21,916 bases of DNA, from positions 1 through 21,916 of the IMG/VR virus record IMGVR_UViG_3300046777_000501, one strand, 5' to 3'. Every line of letters starts with the position of its first letter. Within the stretch, counting starts at the first letter, position 1. Shown one piece after another: positions 19,726-21,916 of the stretch. This DNA is from a virus. A program made the translations under genes and the position numbers. A model generated the notes under the pieces. That model was given only the letters and a program-made list of their open reading frames with translations, had not been told where the DNA came from and did not search any database.

Positions 19726-19782
19726 GATTATGCACGAGATGGGCAAGACTACGAAGGTCTTGCATATCGTCATTATGCATGA
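19621..19782 (+). CDS. Very acidic Asp/Tyr-rich small protein (53 aa)
   Basis: The frame is open from 19483, but its first part is encoded by promoter and array DNA; the CTATAATAC at 19586 makes ATG 19621 the likely start. The 53-aa product (MYDDYDIDYTFSNDY, later NLDEDSYYENYARGDADLDE) has about 13 Asp, 4 Glu, 11 Tyr and only 3 Arg, a net charge near -14. Such composition resembles small phage DNA mimics that block restriction or nucleoid proteins (for example Ocr-like roles), but no homology is claimed. Two CTCGACGAG repeats in the ORF encode Leu-Asp-Glu. No good ribosome binding site. Confidence 0.45.
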   Translation: MYDDYDIDYTFSNDYNLDEDSYYENYARGDADLDEDYARDGQDYEGLAYRHYA

Positions 19783-19788
19783 TACAAT
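19760..19788 (+). promoter_or_regulatory. Possible promoter for the 52-aa gene
   Basis: TTGCAT (19760-19765), 17-bp spacer, TACAAT (19783-19788). Weak -35, good -10 at ideal spacing. The start would be near 19795, 19 bases before the ATG at 19814. Confidence 0.4.
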
Positions 19789-19813
19789 CTAGTACACACA
19801 CCACGAGATTCTT

Positions 19814-19972
19814 ATGCATACTACACCTACAAAACGCATACTACGTGTTACACTAGATCTTATGTGTTATGATGATCTAGAACTAGATGGTATTGATTGG
19901 CGTGAGATGCTACACCTAGAAGGTGATGAAGAGGTACATGTTAGCATCAAAGATTACACCGATATCTTCTAG
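19814..19972 (+). CDS. Small hypothetical protein (52 aa)
   Basis: ATG at 19814 gives MHTTPTKRILRVTLDLMCYD, followed by DLELDGIDWREMLHLEGDEE and a strand ending SIKDYTDIF. The strand-helix-strand pattern and the form are familiar from cyanophage early proteins (recollection). Weak GAG ribosome site. CTA is used for Leu much more than in other genes here. The stop TAG at 19970-19972 lies inside the left arm of the long inverted repeat. Confidence 0.7.
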   Translation: MHTTPTKRILRVTLDLMCYDDLELDGIDWREMLHLEGDEEVHVSIKDYTDIF

Positions 19973-20079
19973 TGTGCCAGTTTGGAGATTGGTCTTATTC
20001 TCAATTACTAGTACTTATTGATTCTCAATAATGATATGCTTATTGAGAATAAGACCAATTGGAGAACTGGCACACTAGA
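19968..20079. repeat. Long imperfect inverted repeat (about 37-bp arms)
   Basis: Left arm 19968-20004, right arm 20043-20079, complementary except for one 6-base internal mismatch block; loop 20005-20042. The mismatch is not random: both arms read TTGGAGA in the same direction, so it is a direct repeat inside inverted arms. The loop holds another hairpin, TTATTGA-ttc-TCAATAA (20015-20031). The outer 12 bases (AGTGTGCCAGTT / AACTGGCACACT) contain the head sequence of the promoter cassettes. Confidence 0.9.
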
Positions 20080-20132
20080 TCGCCCAGGACCCACGTGATG
20101 GGTTATATTACCTTCGTTGACACAAATTGATC
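20065..20132 (+). promoter_or_regulatory. Stem-loop/promoter cassette G
   Basis: Head AACTGGCACAC (the right arm of the long inverted repeat), stem ACCCA-cgtga-TGGGT (about 20089-20103), GTTATATTACC as -10-like element (TATATT 20104-20109), and a short leader to the ATG at 20133. Confidence 0.55.
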
Positions 20133-20291
20133 ATGACTGAGGTTAAAGTTCGTGTCGAAACTTACGATGGTTGTGTGACCTTTTGGTATGAGAAGTCTAG
20201 AGTCAAGAATCCTACCGAAGTTGTGTGCAATCGTGTTACAAACCAGTTGATGGGTTTGAATATTAAAGAGGTGAGTGTGACAGTTGCATAA
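20133..20291 (+). CDS. Small beta-rich hypothetical protein (52 aa)
   Basis: A 52-aa product MTEVKVRVETYDGCVTFWYE, then KSRVKNPTEVVCNRVTNQLM and a final strand (IKEVSVTVA): a beta-hairpin, helix, strand plan. Preceded by cassette G and followed by cassette H, so it forms a single-gene unit. No family recognised. Confidence 0.7.
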   Translation: MTEVKVRVETYDGCVTFWYEKSRVKNPTEVVCNRVTNQLMGLNIKEVSVTVA

Positions 20292-20359
20292 GTGGCACAA
20301 GGGAGGTTGCAATGCCCCCCAGACCCTGATAAATTACATTCGTCCCTGAGAGACACACC
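20290..20359 (+). promoter_or_regulatory. Stem-loop/promoter cassette H
   Basis: Head AAGTGGCACAAGGGAGG overlapping the previous stop, a G-run/C-run pairing (GGGAGG with CCCCCC, loop TTGCAATG), GATAAATTAC as -10-like element (about 20329), and leader ending CTGAGAGACACACC at the ATG at 20360. GATAAAT also resembles a T4-type late box. Confidence 0.6.
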
Positions 20360-20485
20360 ATGTTTGATGAACTCTGGTCTGAAATCCAAGATGCTCCTGG
20401 TGAGATTTTTGACCTCGACATTCCTGAACTTCGTGATGAAAAGTTCGATGTCAATGAGTACCTGAACGCTAACTACGATTACTGA
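20360..20485 (+). CDS. Very small acidic protein (41 aa)
   Basis: Directly after cassette H with GAGAGAC as ribosome site. The 41-aa product MFDELWSEIQDAPGEIFDLD is acidic and continues with a NEYLNANYDY end. Its stop overlaps the next ATG. Tiny acidic proteins like this follow cassettes elsewhere (10396). Function unknown. Confidence 0.7.
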   Translation: MFDELWSEIQDAPGEIFDLDIPELRDEKFDVNEYLNANYDY

Positions 20486-20634
20486 TGAACTATCTTACTC
20501 CCGACGATCTTAACAATCTGATTCGTTTGGTTGAAGATAACAACCAATACAATGATGATGAGGATAAAGAGTTCTGGAATGACATTCTCATTCGTCTGAA
20601 TCAAACCTACCGCCACTGTCTTGATGAGTTCTGA
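20485..20634 (+). CDS. Small helical acidic protein (49 aa)
   Basis: TGATG coupling with the previous gene. The 49-aa product MNYLTPDDLNNLIRLVEDNN is helical and acidic, with a Cys/His pair near the end (YRHCLDEF). One base separates its stop from the next ATG at 20636. Function unknown. Confidence 0.7.
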   Translation: MNYLTPDDLNNLIRLVEDNNQYNDDEDKEFWNDILIRLNQTYRHCLDEF

Positions 20635-20635
20635 A

Positions 20636-20851
20636 ATGACCCTTACTTCCCAGCAACTTGGCCAACTCGTTGAAAACTACGCCGAGCGTATTGTTGATGA
20701 GATGGATGTAAAGTGTTTGATTCAATTTGCGTATGATACCATTGTGGAAAATCTATCTCACTTGAATGAGGAAGATGTTCTCAATGAGATCGCCAATGTG
20801 TATGATGAGGATGTGATTCAAGAATTGATTGAGAGTGTGACGGTTCAGTAA
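20636..20851 (+). CDS. Helical hypothetical protein (71 aa)
   Basis: I chose ATG 20636, just after the previous stop, over an upstream TTG. The product MTLTSQQLGQLVENYAERIV, then LIQFAYDTIVENLSHLNEED and a helical acidic end, is an all-helical small protein of a type I recall from many cyanophages. Last gene before cassette I. Function unknown. Confidence 0.75.
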   Translation: MTLTSQQLGQLVENYAERIVDEMDVKCLIQFAYDTIVENLSHLNEEDVLNEIANVYDEDVIQELIESVTVQ

Positions 20852-20901
20852 GTGGCACAAGGGGGGTTGCGGTTCGCCGTGCCCCCTGTTATCTTAAGAG
20901 T
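20852..20901 (+). promoter_or_regulatory. Stem-loop/promoter cassette I
   Basis: Head AGTGGCACAAGG right after the previous stop, strong hairpin GGGGG...CCCCC with inner CGG-TTCG-CCG (about 20862-20886), then TTATCTTAAGAGT before the ATG at 20902. No clear TATAAT, so the -10 may be TTATCT. The stem could also act as terminator or 5' mRNA stabiliser. Confidence 0.55.
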
Positions 20902-21804
20902 ATGAAAAACACCCACCTCGAACACCCCGAAGATTCCATCCTGACGGGAGATCTTTCCGTGCTGGATTGGTTTACTGCTCCTGGCAATCTGAGCGTTAAG
21001 ATTGATGGCGCCCCTGCAATTGTGTGGGGTACGAATCCTGCCAATGGTGAATTCTTTGTAGGAACCAAGGCAGTATTTAACAAAAAGAAAATTCGTATCG
21101 CTCACAATCATGAGGAGATCGATCAATTCTATCAAGGTGAAGTCGCAGCAATTCTTCACGCTTGCTTTGATTGGTTGCCTCGTTTCGAATGTATCTATCA
21201 AGGCGATTTTATTGGTTTTGGTGGTAGTGATGAGTATACTCCTAATACGATTACTTATAAGTTTCCTGAGGTAATTTCCCAGAAAATTATCATCGCTCCG
21301 CACACTTGCTATTATGCTGAGAGCGATCTTCGTGATGCTCAGGCATTCCCTGATCGTAGCATCTGGACTGACACTGAGATGGTGAAGTTCGTGAAACCTG
21401 ATGCATACATTTTGTACAATCAGGAGTCCTTCGCTGATGTGAAAGAGGTTGTAGATTTCGCCCGTCAAATGTCTACTGCCTGTGAGTTCGTTTCTGATAA
21501 GGAAGCGGCAAAGATCAAACAGCAACTTAATGCTCTCATTCGTTCTGGTGAGCAAATCACTGCGGAGAATGTGAATGAGTTTGATTGTGACATTAACCTG
21601 ATTCGTTTGTGGTTGCTGGTGAAGAGCATCAAAGATGATTGTCTCTTCCTCTGCCGCAATGCTGGTCCTGCCGCTTACATCGGATACAACAGGATTGATG
21701 CTGAGGGTTATGTCATGAGCAATGAGTTTGGTATGTTTAAACTGGTCAATCGTGAGGTCTTCGCTTATGCAAACTTCAACAATGGTCGATTCCAAAATGT
21801 CTAA
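20902..21804 (+). CDS. KxDG nucleotidyltransferase (RNA/DNA ligase-like) protein
   Basis: A 300-aa protein. LSVKIDGAPAIVWG at 30-43 contains the KxDG motif I; Lys33 would carry the AMP. FECIYQGDFIGFG at 95-107 fits motif III, and near the C-terminus EGYVM (about 268-272) and MFKLVN (about 278-283) fit motifs IV and V. Order and spacing match the ligase/capping superfamily. A real end-joining enzyme is possible, but several phage families with this core have no proven ligase activity, and the spacing between III and IV is long (helical insertion about 140-250). Would act on nucleic acid in the cytoplasm. Confidence 0.7.
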   Translation: MKNTHLEHPEDSILTGDLSVLDWFTAPGNLSVKIDGAPAIVWGTNPANGEFFVGTKAVFNKKKIRIAHNHEEIDQFYQGEVAAILHACFDWLPRFECIYQGDFIGFGGSDEYTPNTITYKFPEVISQKIIIAPHTCYYAESDLRDAQAFPDRSIWTDTEMVKFVKPDAYILYNQESFADVKEVVDFARQMSTACEFVSDKEAAKIKQQLNALIRSGEQITAENVNEFDCDINLIRLWLLVKSIKDDCLFLCRNAGPAAYIGYNRIDAEGYVMSNEFGMFKLVNREVFAYANFNNGRFQNV

Positions 21805-21913
21805 AATTGTTGTGGGAATTGTGTTAGTAACTATTTTCTGGCACCCCCTGCAGCCGTTCCGCCATGTGACAGCTGACGCACTGTCCCTGGCTGCCGACAT
21901 CATCAGGGACTGA
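21797..21913 (+). CDS. Small membrane protein (38 aa)
   Basis: ATG at 21797 overlaps the ligase-like gene; an in-frame ATG at 21782 is the alternative. The product MSKIVVGIVLVTIFWHPLQP has one hydrophobic helix (residues 4-16), then RHVTADALSLAADIIRD. This short protein with a conserved-looking second half is familiar from cyanophages (recollection). The window ends three bases after its stop. Confidence 0.7.
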   Translation: MSKIVVGIVLVTIFWHPLQPFRHVTADALSLAADIIRD

Positions 21914-21916
21914 CCC

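Noticed and set aside
20845-21903. 352-codon frame on the minus strand
   Set aside because: It is the antisense shadow of the ligase-like gene, whose motifs and cassette-linked start are clear. No minus-strand gene is supported anywhere in the window.
1-21916. Integration site or lysogeny genes
   Set aside because: No integrase, excisionase, repressor or tRNA-linked att site was seen; the gene set fits a lytic phage.

Overview
The window looks like part of the genome of a T4-like myovirus that infects marine cyanobacteria (a cyanomyophage). The reasons are: about 60 small, tightly packed genes all on the + strand, mostly joined by ATGA or TAATG overlaps; many 40-100 aa proteins of a kind familiar from cyanophage genomes; a CP12-like Calvin-cycle regulator; an orphan Dam methyltransferase; and repeated stem-loop/promoter cassettes like the early-promoter stem-loop (PeSL) elements of T4-type phages. 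There is no integrase, no recognised tRNA and no core structural or replication gene, so this is accessory (hyperplastic) DNA. Host and phage identity are inferred from content, not from a database match.

Layout. 1-2000: small hypothetical genes and an RmlC-like cupin. 1900-4040: a 2-oxoglutarate/Fe(II) oxygenase and an RmlB-type dTDP-glucose 4,6-dehydratase, preceded by a good sigma70-like promoter. 4035-6160: a run of small overlapping genes, including one with an AbrB-like C-terminus. 6160-9346: a complete FabF-like ketosynthase followed by three tandem aspartyl/asparaginyl beta-hydroxylase-like paralogues. 9403-9885: a small gene and CP12. 9890-15130: cassette-separated genes, including a zinc metallopeptidase-like protein, a GIY-YIG-like putative nuclease overlapping a Dam-type methyltransferase, and a secreted protein. 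15130-17195: small genes, several with one membrane segment, with sigma70-like promoters inside upstream genes. 17219-19201: a glycine-rich fibre-like protein and a Cys-cluster/AT-hook protein, closed by a Rho-independent terminator. 19202-20132: the strangest stretch (below). 20133-21913: small genes, a KxDG nucleotidyltransferase (ligase-like) protein and a small membrane protein.

The stretch 19202-20132 contains, in order: a terminator; an AT-rich block with a 10-bp inverted repeat; an abrupt GC-rich hairpin overlapping the -35 of a near-perfect sigma70 promoter; seven copies of the 9-bp near-palindrome CTCGACGAG starting directly after the -10; a very acidic, Tyr-rich small ORF; a 52-aa gene; and a roughly 37-bp imperfect inverted repeat. 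The first three 9-mers are exactly 31 bp apart, while the last four lie in one reading frame as Leu-(Asp/Val)-Glu. I consider this the best candidate for something undescribed: an operator array, an origin, or a mobile early-gene cassette.

How the genes may work together (inference). CP12 would redirect host carbon flow. RmlB, the cupin and the oxygenases could modify sugars, lipids or proteins of host or virion. The GIY-YIG/Dam pair looks like a restriction-modification unit. Most other genes are small putative host-takeover proteins expressed from modular early promoters.
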